Origin: Apus apus
Taxonomy: Eukaryota; Chordata; Aves; Apodiformes; Apodidae
DNA length: 64,000 nucleotides
Assembly (NCBI RefSeq): GCF_020740795.1
Contig: NC_067301.1
Span: 5,828,001-5,892,000, forward strand
Reading direction: 5' to 3'
The notes under the pieces are model-generated. The model did no database searches, was not told where the DNA came from, and was given only the letters and a program-made list of their open reading frames with translations. The translations under genes were made by a program, and so were the position numbers. Shown one piece after another: positions 1 through 12,110 of the stretch. Numbering within the stretch: the first letter of the stretch is position 1; each line of letters opens with the position of its first letter.

Positions 1-1886
1 CCCAGCCCCCTTCCCCTCCTTGGATCTGTTACTCCTGGGATGTTGATCACGAAATTCCCTATTCGTGCATAGTGTCTGCTGAGGAGGAGCAATGAGGGTG
101 GGTTTTGGTCCTCGATGTTTTCTCTGAGCAGGTGCAACCAGTGCAGACATTTATTCGTGCAGCAAGGTGTGGTGGTCCTTTTGGGGTCGCATGGTGGGCG
201 TTTTGGGGTTGGTGATCTCTGAGCAAAGAGGGGACTTGCCCAGGGCCTGAGCACCCTGGCTGCCCTGTGGTGACCTCCTGCAGCTCCCTGCAGACCAGTC
301 CAAGGGTTTCCTGTTGGGAATAGGGTTTGGCTTTGAAGTTACTGTCTGTAGCTTTGGGGATAGGTAAGAGGAGAGCTGGGGAACAGGGAGAATATCCATG
401 TATTGCATTAACTTTTGCAGATACTTCATTTTTGGATCATGCTTGCGTCCCCCCCAGCTTGATTTGAGTGTTGTTTTGGTGTTTGTTTTTTTTTTTAATA
501 TACTTTTGATTTTGAATTTAAAAAATATAAATTCAAAAGGTCTCCATAAATAGTACATTAGACTGCATGAGGCTGTTCTTGGGAACTGCTCCAGAGAATG
601 GAGAGGGCCTGAGAAGTGCAGCCTCCGTGGTTCATCACAGGATAATGATGACAAAGGAGGGTGGGAAGGAACCTGCTCCCAAACAGATGCATTTTCCAGG
701 GAAAAGCTGTTCACCTGCATCTAGTCTTCATCTCTTTGAAAGCCGAGAAGTGCTTTATGTGGTGCTGGCCCTTCCTCAGCCAGGCTCAAGGAAACAAATT
801 GCTCAGGGTAGCTTTATTTGTGACCACGGATCTAAAGATAAAATAATATAAAAAATTTTAAAAACCAACAACAAACAGTCTGTTATCAATTGCTGATCAT
901 TTTCCAGCAGCAGAACAGTCATGGCTGCAATTCCCAAGGGCAGCTTAACTGAAATAACTAAGTTAAGCATCACAGATAGCATCCAGTCCTCCCCTATTTA
1001 TAGCTGCAGAGGCAGGGAGAGAGTTTCTTTTGGACTCGTTATCTCTGGAGATGCTGATTGTGGTGCCATGAAGCTGAACTCTTCTCTCCAGGGATCTCTC
1101 GGAGGGCAGCCTGTGTTTCCAGCCCTCCTGGGGACCACAGCCTCCACTCTGGGGAGCTTATTTCCAGTAAGAAAGGGAATTTATGGCATTTTAACTTTGC
1201 AGCTGGGCTGGTACAGCTTATAGGTGCTTTTCCCCATGTAGGAAACTATAGCCACAGGACACCCAAATTCCAGGTGTCTGTCCCCAAACGTCCCAGTGTG
1301 CAGGTTCTTGTGTTTCTGTTGCTGTGTTCTGGTTTTCCCCGAGGTGTTTAGGGCTACCAATCCCTGGAAAACCTGCCTTTGAATCCCCCAGGAGCCAAGC
1401 TTTCCTTCCCCAGCAGGAGCTGGATCAAATAATCTCCCTCTGCCACACTCCGGAGATAAGGCAGGAGGCTGAGCAAACTTGCCACTATCTCTGTTTTAAT
1501 TTTTATTTGCAAATAGTGTTGAGCCAATGCCTCTCTGCCCAGATCAGCTCCTCTTATCAGCAGGATTATAACTGGCTCACTAAACAATATAATCCCTGTA
1601 TAACCCCCAGCAATCTTGCAGGAGGGTTTTGCAAGTGGTTGAAGAACAGAGGGAAATCTCTCTGGGTATGGGATTAATTGCTATAAAATCAAGCTTGTAT
1701 TTGACCACATGTTTAAAAAAAAAACAAACCCTCAACCTATATAAATACAAGTGACTTTTATTTCTGCTGCTTTCCTCTTAAATGGTCCCTCAGTGGCCCC
1801 TGCACATGCAGAGCCTGATTTCTAAGTGCAGCAGTGTGGAGATACTTCTAGAACAACATGCAAGTTTGGGGCTTCAGGTGTCCAAA

Positions 1887-2295
1887 GTTATAGAACCATA
1901 GAATGCCTTGGGTTGGAAGGGACCTCTAAAGGTCAACTAGTCCCAAGCCCCCTACAATCAGCAGGGACATCTCACACTAGACCAGGTTGCTCAGAGCCCC
2001 ATCCAGCCTGACCTTGAATGTCTCCAGGGATGGGGCCTCCACCACCTCTCTAGGCAACCTGTTCCAGTGATCCACCACCCTCATATTAAAGAACTTTTTC
2101 CTAATGTCCAACCTAAATCTACCCTTTTTTAGCTTAAAACCATCACTCCTTGTCCTGTCATTGTGAACAGCTCTTCCCCAGCCTTCTTATAGGCCCCTTT
2201 CAGGTGTTGGAAGGTTGCTCAAAGGTCCCCTCAAAGTCTTCTTCAGGCTGAACAAACCCACCTCCCTCAGCCTGTCTTCATAAGAGAGGTTCTCT
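1887..2295 (-). mobile_element. CR1 LINE fragment
   Basis: Antisense CR1 3' region: ATAGAATGCCTTGGGTTGG at the left edge, the CCATCCAGCCTGACCTTG core and the GGCTGAACAAACCCA segment. An older, diverged copy, 5'-truncated. Confidence 0.9.
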
Positions 2296-3794
2296 TTTTT
2301 TCTGTTTGCTTTTGGGGCAGTGCTGCAGGTCCAAGACTCATAGATGGAAGAACTGTGGTGTTCACAGGCTGTGTCTTGCCAGGGATGCTCTGGGGCTGCT
2401 CCTCTCCTGCATCCCCAGCCCCAGGGATGAGCTGGGTCTGTGCTTTGCTCAGGCTGTGCTGTGCTGCTGCTCTCTCCCTGGCCAGATAGATTGAGGTTCA
2501 GCAACCCAGGGGAAATAATTCTTTTTCCAAATATATTCTTTGCTTGCTTGCTTTTCACCTTTGAAAACTCAGCACAGAGTTTGCCAGTGCTTTTCTTCCT
2601 GCTCGCTGAGCAAACTGAATGCGAGTGGGCAGGCTGGGTTGCTGAAGAGGTTTGAGTTTCCTTGTTGACTGTTGCCTCTTTTGCTTTTTCCCCTCCAATA
2701 AAAGGAAATCGATAGCAGCAGTGAATAGCTGTGCATGGCATGATTTGATTCTTGTCCCAGGAACCAGCTGGGATTATCAGTTGTCTTTGCACTTTGCGTT
2801 TTAATGGCATTAACTCTCGCGTAGTCGTGTTATTTTAAACCCCCGTCTAAAACTGCCTTTGTAAGGCAGCAGCAGACACCACTTGAGTTGTGTTTTCCTC
2901 CTCCCTCGCCTGCAGAAATCACAACCAGAATTAAGAGACAGATTTTGAAGGTTAAAACTTCCCAGATTGTTTCCCTCTCAGTTGTCATTTCGGGACGGTG
3001 CTGTTTGCTTTCCCATTGCATCAAATATTTGCAGTCCTGCGGGGACTGTGGTGCGAGGGTGAATCTCACTCCAAAAAAACATCAATGAAGAGGGTTATTA
3101 TTATTTTTTTTTTAATCCTTTCTGCCGCTTCGCTGGGGGAAATTGGGTGAAAAGAGCAGTTACCAAATGTGGCTCAGTTGGGGGAGGTTGGGGCTGTGCT
3201 CTGTCTCTCCTAAGACCTCTTAGTAGGTATTTTTTTCTTCAGTCTCACAGGCAACCCCTGGGGAGAAGGGACTTGGCTGGTGTCCTGTCCCAGCACACAA
3301 AAGGCACAGAACAGCTGAAATATTAAAAACCTTATTGCTAAGGAAAAAAAAAAACAAAACTAGCTTTCAAGAAATTTGAGTTCTTTTTTCATGGAGTGGT
3401 GGGTGTCTGCTGTGTCCTTGGCCAGTTGTTTCTAAAATGTTACCAGTTTTAAACCTAATCCCAGTATCCTAGCCAGGTGTCCTGTTCCCACATGCTGTAG
3501 CTTGCACCAAACTAGACACATTTCATTTGCTCCTTCGTGGCTTATTTTTCCTCTCTAAATCCTCAAGTTGCTTTGGATATTTTAGTTATTATTGGCCTGA
3601 TCTTTTCAGTACAACTATTTATTCTGGGGCAGTGCCCAGTGCTGGGCACAGTTCAGGAAAGGTCCCGTGAGGGCAGAGTAACCCAGAGGACATCAAAACC
3701 TTTTTGGGAATAAATAGCAGGAAACAACATATTTTCTGTCTTGCTCCAGTAAAGTATTGAAACCCCAGACTTGAATGATTATTCTAGAGCACAT

Positions 3795-3845
3795 TTAGTC
3801 TTTAAGATCCCTCCAACCCAAACCAGTCTGTGATGCTGTGAATAG
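3795..3845 (+). mobile_element. CR1 3'-end remnant
   Basis: A short 3' terminus, TTTAAGATCCCTCCAACCCA then AACCAGTCTGTGATGCTGTG. Confidence 0.7.
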
Positions 3846-5867
3846 CAATGCTCAGCCTCTCTAGGCTTTCTGCATGTCCAGATAAAACACTTCAGAGCAC
3901 AGCTCCCTCCAGAAAGCATCACTCTCTTGCTTCATCTGATTAGAAATAAAACGTAGGAGGTTTTTTCCTCTGCTTAGCTGGGTTGTGGGGCTCCCTCTCA
4001 CACCCACCTTCTTCAGGATGAGCACCCTGGAGTTTCTTCCACCCTGGCCAGAAGCAACATTGAGCTTCTTCCCTTGGGGACCCAGCCCTAGAGTCCAACC
4101 TGATGCTGCCAGAGCCTGAGCTTGAACTTTGGCATCTTCTGCAGCTCCTTTGCAGGTTTTGTTATGTTTTACATGTTTTATATATATTTTCTTTTGCCAG
4201 CCCTGGATTTGCCTGTGCCAGGAGCTGATAACTGTGGGAGCCACTGCCTGCTGGCTCCACGGGCTGCAGTAGGAGCTGAGATTAATAAAATGCTGTCACT
4301 GTTACTAACTTTGCAACTTAGAACCTTATTTAATTCCAGGCAGGCAGCGAGTGCAGCTCTCCAAGCTTTAAATGGCTTTTTCTACTTGCATGTGTGCAGT
4401 GTTACACCCCTCACAGCACTCCCTTTGAGTAATACTGAAGGTAATGCTGCAAAAAGCACATTTTAGGTAGCAGTTGGTGTTTGGCTTCCTGTTTGCAGCC
4501 TCTTGGTAGCAATTTTGGGGGCTATTTGGTCATTTTAGGGAGCAGGGGTATGTTCATTTCATTGCAGCCAGGTGTGTCGGTGCTGTTCTATGTGGTGGTG
4601 AAGTTTTGATGTTGTGTGAATGGTTGAAAACCTTCAGGAATTTGATTTTTTTTCATCCTACCCCTCCTGGTAAGGAAGGAAAATTTTTTCTGTGATGCAT
4701 GTTTTAATAAACATAGTTTGGAAGTTCAATAAGTGGCATATAAATAAAACACATCTTCCTCACTTTTTAAGCACTTGGAAAGACACTTCAGGTTTAGGGG
4801 TTGGTTTTTATATTTTAAAAAGAAAAAAAAAGCTTTTGGCAACAGGGCTCTGAGTCAGATCAGAATGAAACACCAGAATTGGGCTGCTATGGGAGAGGGA
4901 AAGCTGCTGGGTGTTGCCCTGCACTGTGCTGGCCATCTCCTTGCTGCACTGCAGTTGTTTTTATCTGTTATATATTGTTCTCAGTAGAATTGTCCTGCCC
5001 CCCACCTGCAGATAAGAGCTGGTACTAAATGAATTGCAACTCTTCCTTGAAGGTTAAGTTGTTGCCTTGCAAGCTGGGGAGTAAGGCAGGGAGGTGCTTT
5101 CTGTCTTTCCCCTCTGCAAAATGCACCTGGGCTCCAGCCCTGACCTGGCAATTTTATGGGGTGTTACTTAAAAAAGACAAATAATATAAAGAAATGCTGC
5201 CTTCAGCCCTCTGGAGTGGTGGCTCTTCCTCAGTCCTGCTATATGGAAGTGCCCACCTGGGTGCCAGCTGTCTGGTGAAGGAGGAGCAGGGATTTTAAGT
5301 CACAGAAGCTTCCTGTGGGCATCCCGAGGGGTGTTGCTGTAGGATGGAGGTCACAGATGGAAGATGGGATGTTCTTGGGTGCTCCTCAAAAACCAGCATG
5401 GCAGCTTGTAACCCCCCTGGGAGCAGAGCAGGGCTCTGAGTTTGGCACAAAGTGCCTGGTTCTTGGTAGCACCGTGGAGGTGATGCTGGTCCTGCAGACT
5501 GCATGAAGCCCAGCTCTGGTGTTGGCATCTTCTGTGGGTGGGAAATGAGTAACTCATGGCAGCAACCATCCTGCTGATCTTGTTCTGGAACTCCCCAAAC
5601 TTTGGCATGGAAGGATTAGGATGGAAAAATCCATAGAAAAACATGCAGAAGATAGGACTGTTGGCTGCTTTGCCCAGAGGTTGATTTCTTGGTTGGGAAG
5701 TGATAGGACAGTGTACTTAGTGCTGGCTTTGCTGGCAAGGAGTAGGTTGGCCATTGGAAGGTGGCTGTGGGATGGGTGAGATCAGACTGTGTATGCCTGG
5801 AGGCTTCCTCTCAAGTCCTGGAGTTGTTTCTCCATTATTATAACTCAGCTAGGAGGGCTGGTCACTC

Positions 5868-6100
5868 AAACCATAGCATCACCGAATCATTAAGGCTGGA
5901 AAAGCCCTCTGAGATCAAGTCCAACCATCAACACAACCCATGCCCACTAAACCACGTCCTGAAGTGTCTTTTTTTGAACACCTCCAGGGGTGGTGACTCC
6001 ACCACTGCTCTGGGCAGCCTGTGCCAAGGCCTGACAACCATTTAGGGAAGAAATTTTTCCTAATATCCAATTGAAACGTCCCTTGGCTCAACTTAGTGAA
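5868..6100 (-). mobile_element. CR1 LINE fragment
   Basis: Antisense copy of a diverged subfamily: TCATTAAGGCTGGAAAAGCC at the left, a GGGCAGCCTGTGCCAAGGCC core and TTCCTAATATCCAA. Confidence 0.85.
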
Positions 6101-8267
6101 CCCCAGAGGATGGCAGCATTAGCCCTGTGCAGCTCTTGGTGTCTTCATGAGCTGTCCTGGCTCCAGCTGTGGCTCCAGGGCCCTTGGTCCATCAGGCTGA
6201 GGGGGATGCAGAGATCCAGCCCCAGCCAAGCATTCCTCCACAGGGTGGTAGTTCTTCTGCAGGTCCTTCTGTTGGTGAGGCAGCGTTGGTTAACAAACAG
6301 GTTTTTAGGAGCTGTTAGCATGAACCACTGACTCTTCCTTTTAATTATTCAGGTTGCTTCTTTTAAATTTCTTCTTTAAGTGGAGCTAATAGGCTTTGCA
6401 GAGGAGCCTTCCAGCCCCAGCAGTTCCTCCCAGGAGGAGCTCTGTTTGTGCATCACCAGCTAATCTCTTTTCTTCATTATCCCTTATCTTCCTCTAGCTG
6501 ATTAATTGCTTTCAATTGATTTATCAATATTCTGTTGATACAGGCAGTGGCCGGGAGGGGAAGGGGATGTATCCGGGTGCATGTGGTCATTGATCCATGC
6601 AGTCCCCAGGGCTTTCCTAACCTGCATTGCAAAGCAGAGTGATTTCAGCCAGGTTTTATTCCCCTTTTTAATGTTTTTGTGTGTTTTTTTTTTTCTTTTG
6701 CAATTCCTGCAAGCGACCAAAAATGATCTGGTGCCCTCATTTTGAGTCTTTCCTTCTGCACATGCACAAACCCTGTTGGTTGTTCGTGGTCCCGGGTGTG
6801 ATCAAGGGACCAAGGTGGGTTTGTGCTTTGCCAGCTTCACCAGTGGCAAAGAAGTGCTGGTGTGATGCACATTTCCAGCTCCACCAGAGCATGGAATCCA
6901 GTTCCAAAGCTGTATCTGACCCATGTGTGTGGCCCTATTTGTTCCTTGTGGCTGTGGGGCTGCTGGAGGTGCAGGTGGGGACGGGAGTGGGATGGGGGTG
7001 GCCTCTGCCCACCCTCCACTCCGAGCACAAACTGGTCCTGAGCCTGGTGTCCAGTGAGCAGCAGGTTTGGGGGGTACAGAAATGGGGTTTGGGTCAGTTC
7101 TGCTCACACTGATAAATGCAGGAGGGTGTGTGGGCAGCAGGTGTCATCACAAGATGTTTTCTATGCTGGATTCCCCAATACACACACAAATACATATATT
7201 TATTTATTTACTGCTGGAGTGGTTAATTAAGAGGGGTCATTAGAATTGTTTATTAGAAGCTCTCTGGAAGCCAAACTGCAGCTTCCAAAAAATAATTTTA
7301 AAAGGCAGTAACATCTGGTTAGGAAAGATAATGTCCCAATTTGGGGCCTTCAGCCCTACTAAAACCATGCATGGAGGATGCACAGTGATCTGTAGAAGTG
7401 GGAGCAGGTTTTTATACACAGATAAATGATTAACCTCCCTGGGTAGGCTTCCTTTTTTTTTTTCCCCCTGTTATTTCTGTGCATGCAGCCCAGTGTCTCC
7501 CTGCTGGGGTGGGCTGGCCCTGGGGACACGATGGCCCCTGGTGGCCTTGCAGTGAGGTTCCTGGCTGTGCAGAGGGTGTGATAAGGCTTCATGCATGGCT
7601 GAGCTGCAGAACTCCACAAGCAGGTAGTTGCAAAAGTTTGAGACCTGCCTTCAGTTCTGCCCCGTGCAGGTTTTGGTTTTGCTTTATTTTTTTTTATCGT
7701 GTGGATCTATTATTATTTTCATTGATGATTATTGTGAGGTTTTATTATTTTGACTTACTCTGATTTCTTCTTCTCTGCTGTCACCATGACGTGGCTGGTG
7801 GCACAGGCACAACCTCAATGTACAGCAGCTTAATTACAGGTTCCCCAGAATACACCCTGTTTTTTCCCAGTTAGTATCTTTGACTGCTAATTATGATGGA
7901 TAATTTCTATTTGTTTTCCCTTTTTTTTTTTTTTTTTAACCCAATTCCCCTTATTCTGATCTGTATCATTTCTTTTTGAGGGCCATTATCTTCCTCTCAT
8001 TACAGCCTTTTAGCATCTGAATGGAAATGAGGAAGCCAGGAATTGTTAGGCACAAAATGCCTGTGTTAATAACCATCATTCTCATGATAAAATAAAAAAA
8101 AACACAACAGAAATAATTGTGAGGAGTTCAGGAGACTGTACCAAATGAGATTGCAACCCAGAACATGGCAACGGGCACAGGGATGATTTCCCATTTAATC
8201 CCATTTAATCGTTACTTTTTTTACCTCTTTGCATTTCAAATGGTTCTTGTTTTAAAGAAAGGGAAAG

Positions 8268-8788
8268 TCATAGCATCAGGGAATGGTTTGGGTTGGAAGG
8301 GACTTTAAAGATCATCTAGATCCAACCCCTGCATGGGCAGGGACACCTCCCAGCAGCCCAGGCTGCTCCAAGCCCCATCCAACCTGCCCTTCAACACTGC
8401 CAGGGATGGGGCAGCCACAGCTTCCCTGGGCAACCTGGGCCAGGGTCTCACCACCCTCACAGGGAAGAATTCCCTCCTCATGTCCAACCTCAATCTCCCC
8501 TCTCCCAGTTTCAATCCATTCCCCCTCATCCCATCCCTCCCTGCCCTTGTCCCAAGCCCCTCCCCAGCTTTCCTGGAGCCCCTTCAGGCACTGGAAGGTG
8601 CTCTCAGGTCTCCCTGGAGCCTTCTCTTCTCCAGGCTGAACACCCCAGCTCTCCCAGCCTGGCTCCAGAGCAGAGCTGCTCCAGCCCTCCCATCATCTCC
8701 GTGGCCTCCTCTGGACTCTCTCAGGAGCTCCATGTCCTTCTTGTGTTGGATGCTCCAGAACTGAACACAGTTCTCCAGGGTAGGGCTA
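8268..8788 (-). mobile_element. CR1 LINE fragment (about 520 bp)
   Basis: Young-looking antisense copy with GGTTTGGGTTGGAAGGGAC, TGCATGGGCAGGGACACC, AACACTGCCAGGGATGGGGC and the CTCCAGGCTGAACACCCCAG segment. 5'-truncated. Confidence 0.95.
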
Positions 8789-9514
8789 TTTAAAAAAAAT
8801 TTGGATTTTTCTCTCAGTTGAGGCTTTAATCAATGCAAAAAAAACTCTCGGTGATGCACGTGCAATTTTTAGGAGCTTAAAATACTCCAGCAGAGCTGGG
8901 GGAGGAGGGGATGCCAAGTTCCTGAATGAAAATTACTCTTCCCACCTCAGGTTTTGGAGCCAGATCTCTGGTAATTAATCCTGTGCCTCACAAGGAACAT
9001 TTTGCAGCTTCGAAAGCAGACGGAGGCTTCCCGAAATTCCCAGCCCGCTGACAATGCCAATTTGTCACCAGTGAAATGTTTGACAAAAATCTGTCATTGC
9101 TGAGAGAAGTTTTCCTTGAAAGAAAAACCAGGGGGAGGGAAAGGAAATCAGCTCTGCTTCAAAATGTCTCCTCGCTTCAGGGTTGGTTTGTTTTTTTTGT
9201 TGGGATGGAGAAGGGGGTTTCCGCTGGGGAAATGTTTAGAGTGTTTTCCTGGAAGTAGGTGGCATTTTGACGTGGGAAACCTTGGATGATGTGTCCTGAT
9301 TTTTCTATTCCAGTCACTGGGTATGTGGTTTTTCCAGACAGACACATTTTCCAGGTCGAATGTATCTCTCTGCCAGGACCAGCTCCTGTCCAGAGGGGGA
9401 TAAAAATATCACTGACCTCAGAGATCCTTTTCCCAGGTCTTAGGTTCTTCAGCAGTCCCTGCAGGTTCCTGTGCCTTCAGGGCAATAATACACATTGACA
9501 CTGGAACTGAGATG

Positions 9515-9565
9515 ATTTTTAAGGTGCCTTCCAACCCAAACCATTCTATGATTCTTTGACATCCA
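9515..9565 (+). mobile_element. CR1 3'-end remnant
   Basis: Only the last ~50 bases of a sense copy, ending CCAACCCAAACCATTCTATG. Confidence 0.8.
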
Positions 9566-9655
9566 TATGGTCAAGCTGTACTTAATCACTTACTGGGTGC
9601 TGGTGCTGAAGTTGTTTGACCCCTATTGCAAGTCTCTGGTAGCACTTGCCCTTGT

Positions 9656-10035
9656 AGGATCATAGTGTCATAGGATGCCAGGTTGGAAGGGACCTCAGGG
9701 ATCATCTGCTCCAACCTTTCTGGGTTCCTATGTGGTTTAGATGCGAAGGCCCAGCACCCTGTTGAACTGAGTCTTAAAAGTGTCCAGTGTTGGGAAACCC
9801 TTCCCTGGGAAGATTATTCCAATGTCTGACTGTTGTAGTGGAAAATTTTCTTCTGATGTCCAGCTGGGATCTACCCAGGAGTCAATTGAACCCGTCACCC
9901 CTTGTCATTTCCATGGGACTTCTTGTAAAAAGGGTGTTTCCATCTTCTTGGTTGCCACCCTTTAATTACTGGAACATGGCAACAAGGTCTCCCCTGAGCC
10001 TGTTTTCTATAGGGTGAACAAACCCAGTAAGTGAT
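9656..10035 (-). mobile_element. Diverged CR1 LINE fragment
   Basis: CATAGGATGCCAGGTTGGAA at the left edge and TCTTCTGATGTCCAGCTGGG; an older CR1 subfamily in antisense. Confidence 0.8.
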
Positions 10036-11289
10036 GGGTGTGTTGGTGGTGACCACCCATTCCACAGCCATGATTCTGGTGGGACATCCAAGTGTGAGAA
10101 GCTGGAGATGGGGCATTCCAAGAGTTGGAGCACAGCTGGCTGTGGCATGCACTGCATTTTAATTAACCAGCACCTTTTTTCCATGCACCTTCCAAAGGGG
10201 TTTTTAATCCAGTGGGAAGAGGCAGGAGAATCCCTGCAGGTGGCATGGCTGGATTAAAGAGTGGTGGAGCTGTGCCATCTTGGCACCTCGTGGGCACACC
10301 AGGGATGAGGACAGGTGCTGTGGGTGCGAGCGATGCCTCCAGGTCTACCATTAGTGGAGTGAGGACATGAGCCCAGCCAGAAAGGAGCAGGATGGGTTGG
10401 AGAAATAGTTTTTGGGGAGCTTGGGGCTTGTGCAGTCCTGTGGTGCAGAGAAACCTCCTCCCTCCACTTCAGTGTGAGGCCATCGCCGATCAGCACCAGC
10501 CCGTGCCGGGGCAGGTCACACCACGAGGTGCACGGGGACCTTTGCACTGTGCTTGTTTGCAAAGCAGGTTGGAATCAACAGCTTCTCCCCAAGCCAGCCA
10601 CGTTTCCTTGCCAGGATGGGGTGGCCCTGGCTGCATCCCTGAGCTGCCCCGGCACGGGTGGGCAGTTGTGGCAGCAGGGAGTGATGGAGGTGACACCAAG
10701 CTGAGGTTCTGTGGGCTTCGAGGAGCCAAGGTGGCAGGGGTTGGGACCATGGGGATATTGCAGGTCCTGGAAGTGGTGCTGCAGGCATGGCACACACCAG
10801 GGCTTGTTGGAAACAAACCCAAGTCCTTTCCCCTTCCCAAAGCTGCTGGCAAGGAAGCAGCAGGCAGGGAGGGGGGGGGGGATGCCTGGCAAGGCAGCGA
10901 GGGGCTGGGAGGGACCTGGTGGGTCGACCCAAAGCTCAGTTGGCTGCTTCTCCTCCTAGCCAGGGGCAGCTTGCTCCTCCCGAGGTCACACTCTGTCCCC
11001 TGCTTCCCAGACACGTAGGGTGTGCCTCAGTTTCCCCACGCCTGAGGAGCTGCTGCAGGGCAGGGAACTGGGTTCCCAGTGGCTGCCGGAGGCTTGGCCT
11101 GCCAGGCGCTGCTGGTCCTGGCTCTTTGCAGGGGGAGGCTGGTCCGTGCTGCTGCGCGAGGGGTTGTAGCCCTCCTGGACAAAGTAACAATTGCATCCCC
11201 CGAAAAAAAGAAAAAAAAGAAAAAAAAAAAGTATCTATATTGCACCTACTCCTCTTGCAAAGAGCAGCCAGAAAGCGGGGTCGCTTTGT

Positions 11290-12110
11290 GGTGTGTTACG
11301 CTCCCGGTGCCTCAGTTTCCCCGCGGTGCTGCGGGCAGAGCGGTGGCCCAGGCGGAGGAGCGGGCTCCCCGCTGCCGGGGGGTGGTGGCCGGAGCGGTGG
11401 CCGGAGAGCCGGGCAGCATTTCCGCCCCGGGCGGCGGGGAAGAAGCGTCCGGGCCCCCGTCCCGGCCCGTCCCGTGCGCTCGGCTCGGCAAAGCCCCTCC
11501 TCTGCCGCCGTCCCATCGGCCCGGGGAAACTCAGCCGCCAGCGAGAGGTCAAATTCCCGGCGCAGGTAGCGCCCAGCGGACTTCCGCGCCGTGCCGGGGA
11601 GGAGCCTGCCCGCCCGGGGACCCCCCCAGACCTCGGGGATTCCGCCCCCCCCCTCCGCCCCCAACCCTGGAGACCCCCAAGCCCAGCAGCCCCCGGTCCC
11701 GCCGCCCCCCGCCATGAAGTCGGAGCAGGAGGAGAGCCAGCCGTGCCGCTGCCAGCAGGGCTTCGCTCCGCGCCCGGCCTATTGTTCGGCTCCCCGGAAA
11801 GGACGCGGGGCGGCCGGGGCCGATGCTCGGGGCAGGGCGCTGTGCCCCTGCTTAGCCCACGCAGGTAAGGGGGGAGCCTGGGCTGGGGGGGGGGGGGTCC
11901 TACCATCTCTCCCGGTGGCCTTAGGGCGTGGGACGCAGCCCGGCGTGTGTTTCTTTCCCTCTCTTGCGTTGTGCCGTTGGAGCTTCCTCCTGGGAGCAGG
12001 AAAACGACGCGGGGTCGGGGCGGCCGTGCTGGCCTGGCCCCCCCAGCGAGGGTGAAGCGAGGGGCTTCGGTGCCCCCCGGGGCGGCGGGGAGGACGGGCA
12101 GGCGGGCAGC
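11290..12110. promoter_or_regulatory. KAZN: CpG island, probable internal KAZN promoter
   Basis: A sharp rise in G+C and CpG (many CGG, GCCG and CGCG words) against AT-richer flanks, with no TATA box visible, centred on the candidate first exon. This is typical of a broad vertebrate CpG promoter. Long overlapping open frames on both strands here result from the lack of AT-rich stop codons. Confidence 0.7.
11714..11864 (+). CDS. KAZN: KAZN candidate alternative first coding exon
   Basis: The ATG lies in a good Kozak context (GCC before ATG) inside a CpG island. Fifty codons begin [10 protein letters not shown] and end CLAHA, followed by a strong donor (GCAG then GTAAGG). The exon ends in phase 1, and the next kazrin exon needs exactly one carried base, giving Ala then LLREEV. 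The peptide is cysteine- and arginine-rich and I do not recognise it in mammalian kazrin. Support is from sequence logic only, without transcript data. Confidence 0.6.

Larger units (their letters stand above)
1..11289. other. Non-coding stretch left of the KAZN CpG island
   Basis: No exon with convincing splice sites and a recognisable protein was found. Contents are AT-rich unique sequence, poly-T runs (7921-7938, for example) and several CR1 fragments listed separately. By synteny it is probably an intron of longer KAZN transcripts or the 5' flank of the gene. Confidence 0.6.

Noticed and set aside
11079-11906. Open frames of 210-260 codons on both strands near the KAZN CpG island
   Set aside because: Stop-poor GC-rich DNA. 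Only the short ATG-initiated exon at 11714 has a donor and a phase match.
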